From the NCBI RefSeq assembly GCF_002155975.1, contig NZ_MUMI01000262.1, positions 1-56,857 on the forward strand: a stretch of 56,857 nucleotides of DNA, written 5' to 3'. The notes below the pieces were generated by a model. It ran no database searches. It worked only from the letters and a program-made list of their open reading frames with translations, and had not been told where the DNA came from. This stretch comes from Amycolatopsis kentuckyensis. GTDB lineage: Bacteria; Actinomycetota; Actinomycetes; Mycobacteriales; Pseudonocardiaceae. Each line of letters opens with the position of its first letter. Positions within the stretch are counted from its first letter, which is position 1. Position numbers and translations under genes: made by a program. Below are positions 44,323 to 52,449 of the stretch, piece by piece.

Positions 44323-45198
44323 GTGGCCGCGCCGGACAGCACGGCGGTGCGGACCGCGTTGTGGCGGGCCCTGCACGTCGCCGTCGATCTGCCGCCCCAC
44401 GTGTTCGCCGACGACCTGGGCCTGCGGCTGGCCGATCCGGGCGACGGCTGGCGGCACCGCGACGACATGGACCCGGCGACCGCCGGCCGGTACCGGGCGG
44501 GCATGGTGGCCCGGGCCCGGTTCGTCGAAGACCTGGTCGCCGAGCAGGCCGGCCGGGGTGTCGGCCAGTACGTGATCCTCGGCGCCGGGCTGGACACGTT
44601 CGCCCAGCGGCGCCCGGACATCGCGGCCCGGTTGCGGGTGTTCGAAGTGGACCGGCCGGGACCACAGGCCTGGAAGCGCGACCGGCTGGCCGAACTCGGC
44701 CTGGACGCACCGGAGTGGCTGCGCTTCGTCCCGGTCGACTTCGAAACGACGTCGTGGTGGGACCGGCTCACGGCCGCGGGTTTCACCGCGGGCGAACCGG
44801 CGATCGTCGCGTCCACCGGCGTCAGCATGTACCTGACGAAGGAGGCGAACGCGGCCGTGCTGCGCCGGATCGCCGGGTTCGCCCCGGGCTCCACGCTCGC
44901 GATGACGTTCATGCTGCCGGCCGAACTGCTCGACGACGGCGAACGCGCCCGCCACCAGGCCACCGCCCGCCGGGCGGAGGCGGCGGGGACACCCTTCGCC
45001 AGTTCCTTCTCCCCCGCGGAAATGCTGGCGATGGCCCGCGAAGCCGGGTTCCGCGACGTCGTCCACGTGTCGGGCACCGAGCTGGACGCGCGGTACTTCG
45101 CGGGCCGCACCGACGGGCTGCGGGTCGTCCGGGGCGAGGAGTTCCTCGTCGCTACGGCCGGGGCTGCTGCCCGAGGTACGCCCGCAGCATCGTCTTGA
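44323..45198 (+). CDS. LCM/PPM-family SAM-dependent methyltransferase
   Basis: 291 residues of the leucine-carboxyl-methyltransferase-like family (polyketide-type O-methyltransferases of actinomycetes). Markers are 'RARFVEDLVAEQAGRGVGQYV', then 'ILGAGLDTFAQRRP' (SAM site), 'RVFEVDRPGPQAWKRDRL' and 'IVASTGVSMYLTKEANAAVLRRIAGF'. It starts with GTG one base after the VOC stop. Its last 47 bases overlap the convergent TetR gene. The acceptor is unknown. Confidence 0.85.
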   Translation: MAAPDSTAVRTALWRALHVAVDLPPHVFADDLGLRLADPGDGWRHRDDMDPATAGRYRAGMVARARFVEDLVAEQAGRGVGQYVILGAGLDTFAQRRPDIAARLRVFEVDRPGPQAWKRDRLAELGLDAPEWLRFVPVDFETTSWWDRLTAAGFTAGEPAIVASTGVSMYLTKEANAAVLRRIAGFAPGSTLAMTFMLPAELLDDGERARHQATARRAEAAGTPFASSFSPAEMLAMAREAGFRDVVHVSGTELDARYFAGRTDGLRVVRGEEFLVATAGAAARGTPAASS

Positions 45199-45781
45199 CC
45201 GGTTCGAGGAGTTCGGGGGCGCCGTCGCCGCGGAAGGCCTCCTGGATCACGGCGTCGGCGGCGAGGAACGCGGTGCGGCACGCGACCGCGGCTTCGTAGT
45301 CGTCGCGCAGGAGGTCCTGCGCGACGAGAATGCGGTGCACGCCGGTGGCCATCACGCGCTTGTGCGCGACGTCGGCTTCCCGGGTTCCGTCGGTGAGGCC
45401 GCGGCCGAACCACAGCGCGCGGAACCCGGGTTCCGCGCGGTAGAGCCCGGCGAAGGCGTCGACGAGCAGGCCGACGGGATCTTCCCAGGTCTCTTCGGCC
45501 GCCCGCTCGGCGAACGACGTCATGAGGTCTTCCAGGCGGGCGAGGTAGACCTCACCCAGGGCTTCGGCGATGGCGTCGCGATCCGGCAGGTACTGGTAGA
45601 GCGCCCCCACCGACACGCCCGCCTCCGCGGCGACCCGCGTGGTGGTCAGCGCCTCGACACCGTCCGCGGCGAGCAGCCGGTCGGCGGCCGCCAGCACCTG
45701 GGCCAGCTTCTGCCGCGAGCGCGCCTGGCGTGGCACCCGGCGCAGGCGGACGCCCGTTTCGATCGGCTCCGGGCCGGTCAT
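45152..45781 (-). CDS. TetR-family regulator
   Basis: 209 residues. The helix-turn-helix 'ALTTTRVAAEAGVSVGALYQYLPDRDAIAEAL' spans about 43-74, and a TetR_C-type ligand domain follows. GGAGG precedes the ATG. The 3' end overlaps the methyltransferase gene by 47 bases on the opposite strand. The targets are not obvious; the AT-rich region at 45800-45825 is its own promoter and could also serve the tRNA-like locus. Confidence 0.88.
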   Translation of the reverse strand: MTGPEPIETGVRLRRVPRQARSRQKLAQVLAAADRLLAADGVEALTTTRVAAEAGVSVGALYQYLPDRDAIAEALGEVYLARLEDLMTSFAERAAEETWEDPVGLLVDAFAGLYRAEPGFRALWFGRGLTDGTREADVAHKRVMATGVHRILVAQDLLRDDYEAAVACRTAFLAADAVIQEAFRGDGAPELLEPVKTMLRAYLGQQPRP

Positions 45782-45889
45782 GCGGCCTCCAACCTGAACG
45801 TGACTTTGATTCGGATTTATTCTAACCAGGCCGCCGGCTCTCCGCAGCCGGAGCGCAAAAGCCGGTCGCGCCGAGCCACCCGCTGCGGT

Positions 45890-45895
45890 TACCGT
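45890..45895 (+). promoter_or_regulatory. Candidate -10 of the tRNA-like / 747-residue gene unit
   Basis: TACCGT. A start about seven bases downstream would put the 5' end of the RNA at the foot of the hairpin at 45903. No clear -35 is seen. A second candidate is TATTCT at 45818-45823. Confidence 0.35.
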
Positions 45896-45902
45896 TGGCG
45901 CC

Positions 45903-45937
45903 GCGGGAAATCGCCCGGCGTGATCGGCGGTTCCCGC
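45903..45937 (+). other. Leader hairpin before the tRNA-like gene
   Basis: GCGGGAA (45903-45909) pairs with TTCCCGC (45931-45937), and inside it CGCC (45912-45915) pairs with GGCG (45926-45929). It ends two bases before the tRNA-like structure. It is not behind any gene on this strand, so a leader element or processing signal is more likely than a terminator. Confidence 0.6.
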
Positions 45938-45939
45938 AG

Positions 45940-46012
45940 CTTGGAGTAGTTCAGCAGGCAGAACACCCGGCTCGAATCCGGGAAGGCGCAGGTTCGAATC
46001 CTGCCTCCAAGT
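45940..46012 (+). tRNA. Class I tRNA-like gene, anticodon CGA, noncanonical
   Basis: A full cloverleaf can be read. The acceptor stem is CTTGGAG/CTCCAAG (7 bp), the D stem GTTC/GAAC, the anticodon stem CCCGG/CCGGG, the loop CTCGAAT, the variable loop only five bases (AAGGC), and the T arm GCAGG-TTCGAAT-CCTGC. Invariant positions are correct: U8, A14, G18-G19, A21, U33, G15-C48, T54-T55-C56, A58. The anticodon CGA reads UCG (Ser), yet serine tRNAs are class II with a long variable arm. Position 73 is U, followed by CCG rather than CCA. Base pair 1-72 is C-G. The ATG of the 747-residue protein follows 24 bases later. It may be a dedicated RNA rather than a translation tRNA. Confidence 0.8.
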
Positions 46013-46036
46013 CCGGTTTCACCAGGGGGAGTCCAC

Positions 46037-48280
46037 ATGGCACAGGAGGCGTCACCCGGTTACGCCTACGGGCAGCTCGAACGAGCGCTGCGCACCGCGT
46101 CGTCCACAACGGACGGACAGGTCCGCCGCCGCGCCCTCGCCAAGGCCGGGCGGTGGCACGCGGTGCTCGCCGGCATGGCCGACGGATCGCTGGCGGTCGG
46201 CTCGCGGACCCCGGTGGCGGACACCCCGGCGTGGGTGACCCTCGAGGTCGCGCACGGCGGGTTCGCCACCGGCCGGTACCTCGCGGAAACTCCGGTGCGC
46301 CCGGAGGAACTCGCCGCCGTGCCGGCCGGCGCGCCGGGCCGCACCGAACGCGAGCGCGTCAACCTCGGGTACCTCACCGACGCCGGGCTCGCCGCCCTCC
46401 GAGCGGCCCTCGCCACCGAGGCCTACCGCGTCGAATTCCCGGAGGACGCCGCGCTGCCCGTGGTCGCCTGGCTGCTCGGCCACGGCCACGCCGAAGCCGC
46501 CCTCGACCTGGTCGCCGAGCTGCGTCCGGTGCTGCACCGGCTGCGCCTGACCCCGCTGCCCGGCGCGGCCCCGCGGCCGTCCGGCGCGCTGGTGCGGCTG
46601 GCCACGGTCGGCGAGGTCCGCGAAACGCTGCGGTCGGCGACGACCAAGCCGGCGATCGCGGCGATGCTGGAGACGCTGCGGGTGTGGCACCCGCTGTACG
46701 ACCGGCTGGTCGCACTCTGGGCGGAGACGGTCGAAGGCGAGCTGCCGCGGCTGGGCGAGGACGGCGTCACCGGCGGCTGGCCGTGCCGGACGTGGCCCGA
46801 AGGCTGGGGATCGCGCCGGGCGCAGTGGCTCGCGGACTACGCGACGGCGTGCGCGCGGCACACGGCCTCGACGTCCCACGCGCACCCGAAGGGCAACTTC
46901 GCGCGGCTCTGCCGGGCGTTGCGGCGTTGCCGGTTCGCGTGTGTGGAACTCACCGGCCGCGACGTCGGCTGGATCCGCCGCGCGCTGGCCAACACGATCA
47001 CCAAGCACGGCGAGCCGGGCTCGGAGCGGCGGGCCGCGCTGCGGGCGGTGCAGGCGGCGGTGGCCGCGCGCCCGACGCACGCGGAGCTCGCGGCCGTCCT
47101 GGCCGGCCGGCTCGACGCCTACCCCGGCGACGGCGGTCTCCCCGCGCTCGACCCGGTCGTCGCCGACGCCGTCCCGCCGCACCTGGTCGCGAAGGTGGCC
47201 CGCGCGCTGGAGGCACCGGTCGAGGAGCTGGTCGCGCGCGGCGTGATCACCTCGGGCGACGTCCTGGCGGTGGTGCTGCCGCAGATCACGGCACAGCTGA
47301 TGGCGGCGAACGTCGAGGACGAGCGGCTGGCGGCGTTGTACGCGCAGACGTACGCGGCCTTCCGCCGTCGCCGCGGGCTGCTGCTGCTCGACCTCGAACA
47401 GCAGGTCCGGCTCGAAGAGCTGCCGTGGATCCGCGCCCTGGAGCCGTTCCGGGCCCGGCGTCCCGACGTCGCCCGGGCGGCGCGGCAGACGCTGACCCAG
47501 ACCGTGCTGCTGGCGCTCGGCTCGTTCCCCCAGGCGATCCTGCCGAACACACTGCTGCGCGAGCTCGGCGCACTGGCCAAGCAGGCGGGGCTCCCGATGC
47601 CACTGCTGGAGGAGCTCGCGGCGGACATCTTCGTGGGCACGTTCACCGGCAAGTGGCGCACCGCGGCGGCGGCGACCAGCCGCATCATGGCGGGCACGCT
47701 GTACGCGAGGTACTACGACCTGCCGGAGGAGTGGACGGCACCGCCACGCAAGCTGCTGCGCCGCACGGCGGACGACTTCGCGGCGGTGTGCGAGGCCCGC
47801 GCCGGCCGGCGGCGCAGGTCGGTGGCGGGCAACGGGATGGTGATCGAGCAGAGCCAGATCCTCACGACGCACAACCTGGCGGTGCTGGTGGACACGCTCG
47901 ACCTGGGCTCGCGCCTGGCGGGTCCGGAGCGGGCGCAGCAGGTGTTCACGTGGGTGGTGCGGCAGCTGTCCGGGCAGCGCTGGTGGAGCCGGCAGCTGGT
48001 CAAGAACGTCGCGTACGCGTGGCGGCAGGCGATCTTCTTCTTGAGCTTCTGCGCGGAGGAAGACCAGCGGGCGACGGTGGCGCGGCTGGGTGAGCTGGTG
48101 ACGCAGGCGGGCCTGGACGGACGGTTCGGCCCGGCGGTGACCGGCTTGGCGGCGGTGGTGGAGGGCGCGCGGTTTTCGCCGGACGGCACGCTCCCCGGCG
48201 GTTCGGCGGACGGCACGCTCCCCGGCGGTTCGGGACGGCGGTTGCTGGGCTGGACGACCGGCCCGCACTGGTGCCGGTAG
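46037..48280 (+). CDS. 747-residue protein linked to the tRNA-like gene, unknown function
   Basis: I do not recognise a family. The protein is predicted mostly helical and soluble, rich in Arg, Ala and Leu, with no signal peptide or membrane helix. Conspicuous stretches are 'VGTFTGKWRTAAAATSRIMA' (about 535-555), 'GNGMVIEQSQILTTHNLAVL' (about 600-620) and 'QRWWSRQLVKNVAYAWRQAI' (about 652-672). Basic patches such as 'ARAGRRRRSVAGNG' (about 590-603) could bind RNA. The last 40 residues contain a nine-residue tandem repeat 'DGTLPGGSA'. GGGGGAG precedes the ATG by about eight bases, and that leader runs straight from the tRNA-like gene, so both may come from one transcript. I see no nuclease, ligase or synthetase motif. 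Confidence 0.8.
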   Translation: MAQEASPGYAYGQLERALRTASSTTDGQVRRRALAKAGRWHAVLAGMADGSLAVGSRTPVADTPAWVTLEVAHGGFATGRYLAETPVRPEELAAVPAGAPGRTERERVNLGYLTDAGLAALRAALATEAYRVEFPEDAALPVVAWLLGHGHAEAALDLVAELRPVLHRLRLTPLPGAAPRPSGALVRLATVGEVRETLRSATTKPAIAAMLETLRVWHPLYDRLVALWAETVEGELPRLGEDGVTGGWPCRTWPEGWGSRRAQWLADYATACARHTASTSHAHPKGNFARLCRALRRCRFACVELTGRDVGWIRRALANTITKHGEPGSERRAALRAVQAAVAARPTHAELAAVLAGRLDAYPGDGGLPALDPVVADAVPPHLVAKVARALEAPVEELVARGVITSGDVLAVVLPQITAQLMAANVEDERLAALYAQTYAAFRRRRGLLLLDLEQQVRLEELPWIRALEPFRARRPDVARAARQTLTQTVLLALGSFPQAILPNTLLRELGALAKQAGLPMPLLEELAADIFVGTFTGKWRTAAAATSRIMAGTLYARYYDLPEEWTAPPRKLLRRTADDFAAVCEARAGRRRRSVAGNGMVIEQSQILTTHNLAVLVDTLDLGSRLAGPERAQQVFTWVVRQLSGQRWWSRQLVKNVAYAWRQAIFFLSFCAEEDQRATVARLGELVTQAGLDGRFGPAVTGLAAVVEGARFSPDGTLPGGSADGTLPGGSGRRLLGWTTGPHWCR
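48181..48232 (+). repeat. In-frame 27-bp tandem repeat
   Basis: Two exact 25-base units (48181-48205 and 48208-48232) with a 27-base period near the 3' end of the 747-residue protein gene, encoding two nine-residue units. Confidence 0.85.
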
Positions 48281-48371
48281 CGCGGTCGCCCTCGCCCTCG
48301 CCCCCGCCGAGCGCAGTGCACGGCTCGTTCCTGGCGGCCGGCGCCAGGAACGAGTCAGCACCGCATCCGGC

Positions 48372-49838
48372 TCAGGCGCGGCCGAACACCCTCGCTCCCC
48401 TGCGCCGCACCGGCAACCGCCCGGCCACCGCGTCCTCCAGCAGCGCGCCCACCGTCTCCCTCGCGCAGGCCTTGTTCGCACCGATGCCGCCCGAGGGCCC
48501 GCGCTTGATCCACCCCGCCACGTACACCCCCGGCCGCCCGGAAACCCGGCCCGCCGCGTTCGGCACGATCCCCGCCTCGTCGTCGAACGGCAGTCCCGGC
48601 ACCGGCGCCCCGCGGAACCCCGCCGCCCGGATCACGCGGCCCGCCGGGATCTCGACGTCACCCTCCGGCCCCGACGCCAGCACCGCGCGGACCTCCGTGT
48701 CACCACCGAAGGCCACCGGTGCCGACTGGAACCGCAGCACGATCCGCCGTCCCTCCGGCGGCGGAACCGTCCAGTCCACCCGCTCCCGCGGCACCCCCTG
48801 CAGCCACGCCGCCTTGTCCCCCGGCGCCGCGCCGTCGATCGCCTCCGCCACCCGCGCGTGCTCGTCCACCACCAAGCCGCCGCGGGCCGCCAACGCCAGG
48901 AGCTCCGGTCGCGTGTACGCCGCCGTCTCCGGGCCGCGGCGGGCCAGCAGCACCACCTCGCGGACCTTCGACGACCGCAACCGCGCCAGCGCTTCCGGCG
49001 CGATCGGCGTCTCCGCCAGCAGCTCCGGGCCCGCCGTGAGGATGCGGGCGATGTCCAGGGCCACGTTGCCCGTGCCCACGACGACCACCCGTTCCGCCGA
49101 CAGGTCGACGGCGTCCGGCTCGACGTCCGGGTGGCCGTTGTACCAGCCGACCACCGTCGCCGCCGGCAGGCTCCCGGGCAGGTCCTCGCCCGGGACGCCG
49201 AGGCGCCGCGCCTCCGTGGCCCCGACCGCGTAGATCACCGCGTCGTGACGATCCGCCAGGCCGGGACCGGCCGGCACGCCGAGCCGCAGGCGCAGCCGCG
49301 GGTGGTCGTGGAACCGCGCGAACGTCTCGCCGATCTTCTTCGTCGACGGGTGGTCGGGCGCGACACCGAAGCGGATCAGGCCGCCGGCCACCGGCAGGCG
49401 GTCGACGAGCGTCACGCGGGCGTTGGTGTGCAGCAGCAGGTCCTCCACCGCGTACATCCCGGCCGGGCCGGTGCCGACGACCGCGACGTCCAGGGGCGCG
49501 AAGTCGCTCGGCAGCACCCGGCCGAACGACGGCGGCGCCCACCGGTGGAAGTTCGGCGCCGCCGAAACGTCCGCCAGCACGTCCCGGCCCGCGTAGTACT
49601 CCGCGTTGATCTGCTCGTACGCGCGCAGCGGCCCGGTCAGGTCGCCGGCCGGGAAGATCGCGTCGACCGGGCAGGCGTCCGCGCAGGCGCCGCAGTCGAT
49701 GCAGGTGGCCGGGTCGATGTAGAGCAGGTCCGTGGTCCCGAAGTCGGGTTCGTCCGGCGTCGGGTGGATGCAGTTGACCGGGCAGACCGACACGCAGGAC
49801 GCGTCGGCGCAGCAGGTCTGGGTGATCGCGAAGGCCAT
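48372..49838 (-). CDS. fprB: Ferredoxin-NADP reductase with N-terminal ferredoxin domain, FprB type
   Basis: 488 residues. The N-terminal 7Fe-type ferredoxin domain has Cys9, Cys15, Cys19 and Cys23 and the cluster 'CIDCGACADACP' (Cys46, 49, 52, 56). From about residue 115 follows an adrenodoxin-reductase-like domain with the FAD motif 'VAVVGTGPAGMYAVEDLLL' and NADPH motif 'RVVVVGTGNVALDIARIL'. The C-terminus 'VYVAGWIKRGPSGGIGANK' is typical. It transfers electrons from NADPH to iron-sulfur partners. It follows the AurF-type gene after one base, so it is the likely electron supply for that oxygenase. Confidence 0.9.
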   Translation of the reverse strand: MAFAITQTCCADASCVSVCPVNCIHPTPDEPDFGTTDLLYIDPATCIDCGACADACPVDAIFPAGDLTGPLRAYEQINAEYYAGRDVLADVSAAPNFHRWAPPSFGRVLPSDFAPLDVAVVGTGPAGMYAVEDLLLHTNARVTLVDRLPVAGGLIRFGVAPDHPSTKKIGETFARFHDHPRLRLRLGVPAGPGLADRHDAVIYAVGATEARRLGVPGEDLPGSLPAATVVGWYNGHPDVEPDAVDLSAERVVVVGTGNVALDIARILTAGPELLAETPIAPEALARLRSSKVREVVLLARRGPETAAYTRPELLALAARGGLVVDEHARVAEAIDGAAPGDKAAWLQGVPRERVDWTVPPPEGRRIVLRFQSAPVAFGGDTEVRAVLASGPEGDVEIPAGRVIRAAGFRGAPVPGLPFDDEAGIVPNAAGRVSGRPGVYVAGWIKRGPSGGIGANKACARETVGALLEDAVAGRLPVRRRGARVFGRA

Positions 49839-49839
49839 C

Positions 49840-50742
49840 TCAGATCAGGTTCGCTCGCTTGTAGAACCACAGCGACGGCTTGGTGAGCAGCCCCGCCGAG
49901 TGCAGGAACTCCATCAGCCCGGAACAGCTGGAGCGCAGCATCGACTTGTGGTGCTCGTTGGCCTTCGCCTCGCGCCGCGCCCGCTTGCCGTCGAGCCCGG
50001 CGTTCTCGTAGACCTTGCCGTTCACCATGCTGGTCACGATGAAGTACGACGCGATCGCGACGACCAGGCCGTTGACCTGCCGCCGCAGCCACCCGGCGCC
50101 CTCGAGCCGCTCGCGGGTCTCCTCGCGGGCGAACTTCATGTGCCGCGACTCCTCGACGACGTGGATGTTGTTGATGGTGCGCACGAACGGGACCACGCGC
50201 TCGTCGCGCATCCAATCGCGCTGCATCACGTCGAGGACCTCTTCGGCCACGAGGATCGCCGCGTAGGCGGCCTCGCCGGTCGCGGTGGCCTTGAAGACGC
50301 GGCCCAGCTCGACGACGAACCGGCGCGGCCGGTACGCGGGCGCCCGCAGCTTCGCCGCACCACGCGCGAACATGATCGAGTGCCGGCACTCGTCGGCGAT
50401 CTCGGTCAGCGCCCACTGGAACGCCGGGTCGGTGGGGTCCTTGGCGTAGAAGTCGCGCAGGACCATCTGCTGCAGGATCATCTCGAACCAGATCCCGGTG
50501 CTGGCCACCGACGCCGCCTCCTGGCGGGTCAGCTCGCGCTGCTGCTCGGGAGTCATGTCAGCCCAGTAGGAGGTGCCGTAGAGCGTGCTCCACTCCGGAC
50601 TCGCGCCGTGGTAGTCCGTGTCCAGCGGCGTCTCCCAGTCGACCTCCTTGACCGGGTCGTAGGACAGCTGCTCCGACGAGTCGAGCAGCCGCCGCGCCAC
50701 GGTCTCCCGGTCCGACACGCCCGATTCGCTGATGCTCGTCAC
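49840..50742 (-). CDS. AurF-type diiron N-oxygenase-like protein
   Basis: 300 residues, ferritin-like diiron protein of the p-aminobenzoate N-oxygenase (AurF/CmlI) family. All seven ligands of AurF can be matched: Glu87, Glu118 and His121 in 'DECRH', Glu167 or 168, His194, and Glu198 and His201 in 'EESRH'. AurF oxidises arylamines to nitro groups; the substrate here is unknown. The order AurF-like gene then fprB also occurs in mycobacteria (Rv0885-Rv0886, from memory). An inverted repeat lies upstream at 50778. Confidence 0.87.
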   Translation of the reverse strand: MTSISESGVSDRETVARRLLDSSEQLSYDPVKEVDWETPLDTDYHGASPEWSTLYGTSYWADMTPEQQRELTRQEAASVASTGIWFEMILQQMVLRDFYAKDPTDPAFQWALTEIADECRHSIMFARGAAKLRAPAYRPRRFVVELGRVFKATATGEAAYAAILVAEEVLDVMQRDWMRDERVVPFVRTINNIHVVEESRHMKFAREETRERLEGAGWLRRQVNGLVVAIASYFIVTSMVNGKVYENAGLDGKRARREAKANEHHKSMLRSSCSGLMEFLHSAGLLTKPSLWFYKRANLI

Positions 50743-50777
50743 GACCGACCTCCTCGTCAGGTGTTACCGAAGTTCAC

Positions 50778-50794
50778 TGTTACCAACCGTAACA
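50778..50794. promoter_or_regulatory. Inverted repeat TGTTAC-N5-GTAACA
   Basis: Perfect 6-bp arms between the AurF-type gene and the divergent cyclase gene. A third TGTTAC half-site lies at 50762. It is probably a dimeric repressor site; no regulator gene is adjacent. Confidence 0.6.
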
Positions 50795-50846
50795 CATACT
50801 TCCGGCACCCGTCTCCCGCCAATTCAGTGAACAACCGTACACTCAG

Positions 50847-52406
50847 ATGGTGACCCCAGGACGCTCCCCCGCGGAGCCGTTCGGCTCCGGCCTGCTCGGG
50901 CCGCTGGACCAGCACGCCACCGCGCTGCGCCGACGCGTTCAAGGCCTGCTCACGGCCGCTTTGATCGCCACCAACGTGATCGGCGCGCTGGTCGTGGTCG
51001 GGCTCGCCGCCCTGCTCATGCCGGCGCCGGGCATGTCCGGCGAACTCGTGCGCCTCACCGCGATCGCAGTACCCGTGTACGTCGTTTCGGCGGTCGTCGC
51101 GGGCACGCTGTGGGGCACGCGCGGCGCCCTTCGCACGCTGCGCTGGGCGGCCGACGGACGACGTCCGACCGACGCCGAACGCGCCGCGAGCCTGCGCGTC
51201 CCGTCGCGGCTGACGGCCGTGCAGGCGGTGCTCTGGGGCATCGCGACCCTGGTCTTCGGCGGGCTGGCGGCGCTCGTGCAGCCGGAGGTCGCGCTCACCG
51301 AGTTCCTCGTGGTCGCGTTCGCCGCGGTCGTCGTCTGCGCGATCGCCTACCTCTTCGGCGAGTTCGCCCTGCGGCCGTACGCGGCACTGGCGCTGACGGG
51401 CACCACGCCGCCGCGCCCGGTCAACGGCGGCGTCAACCGGCGGATGCTGCTGTTCTGGTGCCTCGGGACCGGGGTGCCGGTGGCCGGGCTGGTGGTCACC
51501 GCGGTGCTGGCCTGGGTGCGCGGCGACGTCTCGACCACGAAGCTCGCCGTGTCGGTGATCGCGCTCGGGCTGGTCGTGCTGTGCTTCGGGCTGCTGGTCA
51601 CCGTGTTCACCGCCCGCTCGGTGGTCAACCCCCTCTCCTCGGTGCGCGACGCGCTCGGCCGCGTCCGGGCCGGGGACTTCACCGTCGAAATCCCGGTCTA
51701 CGACGGCACCGAGCTGGGCCTGCTGCAAGCCGGGTTCAACGACATGACGGCCGGGCTGGCCGAACGCGAACGGCTGCGCGACCTGTTCGGCAGGCACGTC
51801 GGCCACGAGGTCGCGGTCGAGGCCATGCGGACCTCGACCGAGCTCGGCGGCACGGTCCGCACGGTTTCGGTGCTGTTCGTCGACCTCGTCGGGTCGACCG
51901 CGCTGGCCGCCAGCCGCCCGCCCGAGGAGGTCGTCGGCCTGCTCAACCGGTTCTTCGCGGTGGTGGTCGACGAGGTCGACCGGCACCACGGGCTGGTCAA
52001 CAAGTTCGTCGGCGACGCCGCCCTGGCCGTGTTCGGGGCGCCCGCGCCGCTCGGCGACCACGCCACCTGCGCGCTGGCCGCCGCCCGCGCGATCGCCCGC
52101 CGGCTGGCCGCCGAGGTACCGGACGGCCCGGCCGGGATCGGCGTGGCGACCGGGGACGCCGTCGCCGGGAACGTCGGCGACCCGCGCCGGTTCGAGTACA
52201 CGGTGATCGGCGACCCGGTCAACGAAGCCGCGCGGCTGACCGAGCTGGCCAAGAACGCGCCCGGCCGCCTGCTCGCCTCCTGGACCGCCGTCGAGGCCGC
52301 GTCCGCGGACGAAGCCGCCCGGTGGACGGCGACCGGAGACGTCACCCTGCGCGGCCGCACCCGGCCGACGACGCTCGCCTCGCCGCTTCCGGGCGGCGAC
52401 TGCTGA
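50847..52406 (+). CDS. Membrane adenylyl cyclase, class III, with HAMP domain
   Basis: 519 residues. Six transmembrane helices (about 33-58, 68-90, 123-145, 150-172, 200-223, 233-256), a HAMP domain (about 257-310) and a class III cyclase domain. The metal aspartates are Asp346 ('FVDLVGST') and Asp390 ('NKFVGDAA'); Lys386, Asn459 and Arg463 ('PVNEAAR') are the substrate and transition-state residues. The usual adenine-selecting Asp is Thr452, as I recall for the Rv1318c/Rv3645 group of Mycobacterium tuberculosis. It makes cAMP in response to an unknown membrane signal. TACACT lies six bases before an in-frame GTG at 50850, which could be the true leaderless start. Confidence 0.9.
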   Translation: MVTPGRSPAEPFGSGLLGPLDQHATALRRRVQGLLTAALIATNVIGALVVVGLAALLMPAPGMSGELVRLTAIAVPVYVVSAVVAGTLWGTRGALRTLRWAADGRRPTDAERAASLRVPSRLTAVQAVLWGIATLVFGGLAALVQPEVALTEFLVVAFAAVVVCAIAYLFGEFALRPYAALALTGTTPPRPVNGGVNRRMLLFWCLGTGVPVAGLVVTAVLAWVRGDVSTTKLAVSVIALGLVVLCFGLLVTVFTARSVVNPLSSVRDALGRVRAGDFTVEIPVYDGTELGLLQAGFNDMTAGLAERERLRDLFGRHVGHEVAVEAMRTSTELGGTVRTVSVLFVDLVGSTALAASRPPEEVVGLLNRFFAVVVDEVDRHHGLVNKFVGDAALAVFGAPAPLGDHATCALAAARAIARRLAAEVPDGPAGIGVATGDAVAGNVGDPRRFEYTVIGDPVNEAARLTELAKNAPGRLLASWTAVEAASADEAARWTATGDVTLRGRTRPTTLASPLPGGDC

Positions 52407-52449
52407 TGCCGTACGGTCCCGGGTGGACCACGGCGAACAGGGGAAACGA

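Noticed and set aside
45940..46012. Use of the tRNA-like gene as an attachment site of an integrated element
   Set aside because: No integrase, no direct repeat of the tRNA 3' end found downstream in the window, and the flanking gene content is ordinary for a chromosome.
45940..46012. Ordinary tRNA-Ser(CGA)
   Set aside because: The variable loop has five bases and there is no long variable arm; bacterial serine tRNAs are class II.
46052..48481. 809-residue minus-strand frame opposite the tRNA-linked gene
   Set aside because: Composition is typical of an antisense shadow in high-GC DNA, and the plus-strand frame has a ribosome binding site and normal amino acid use.
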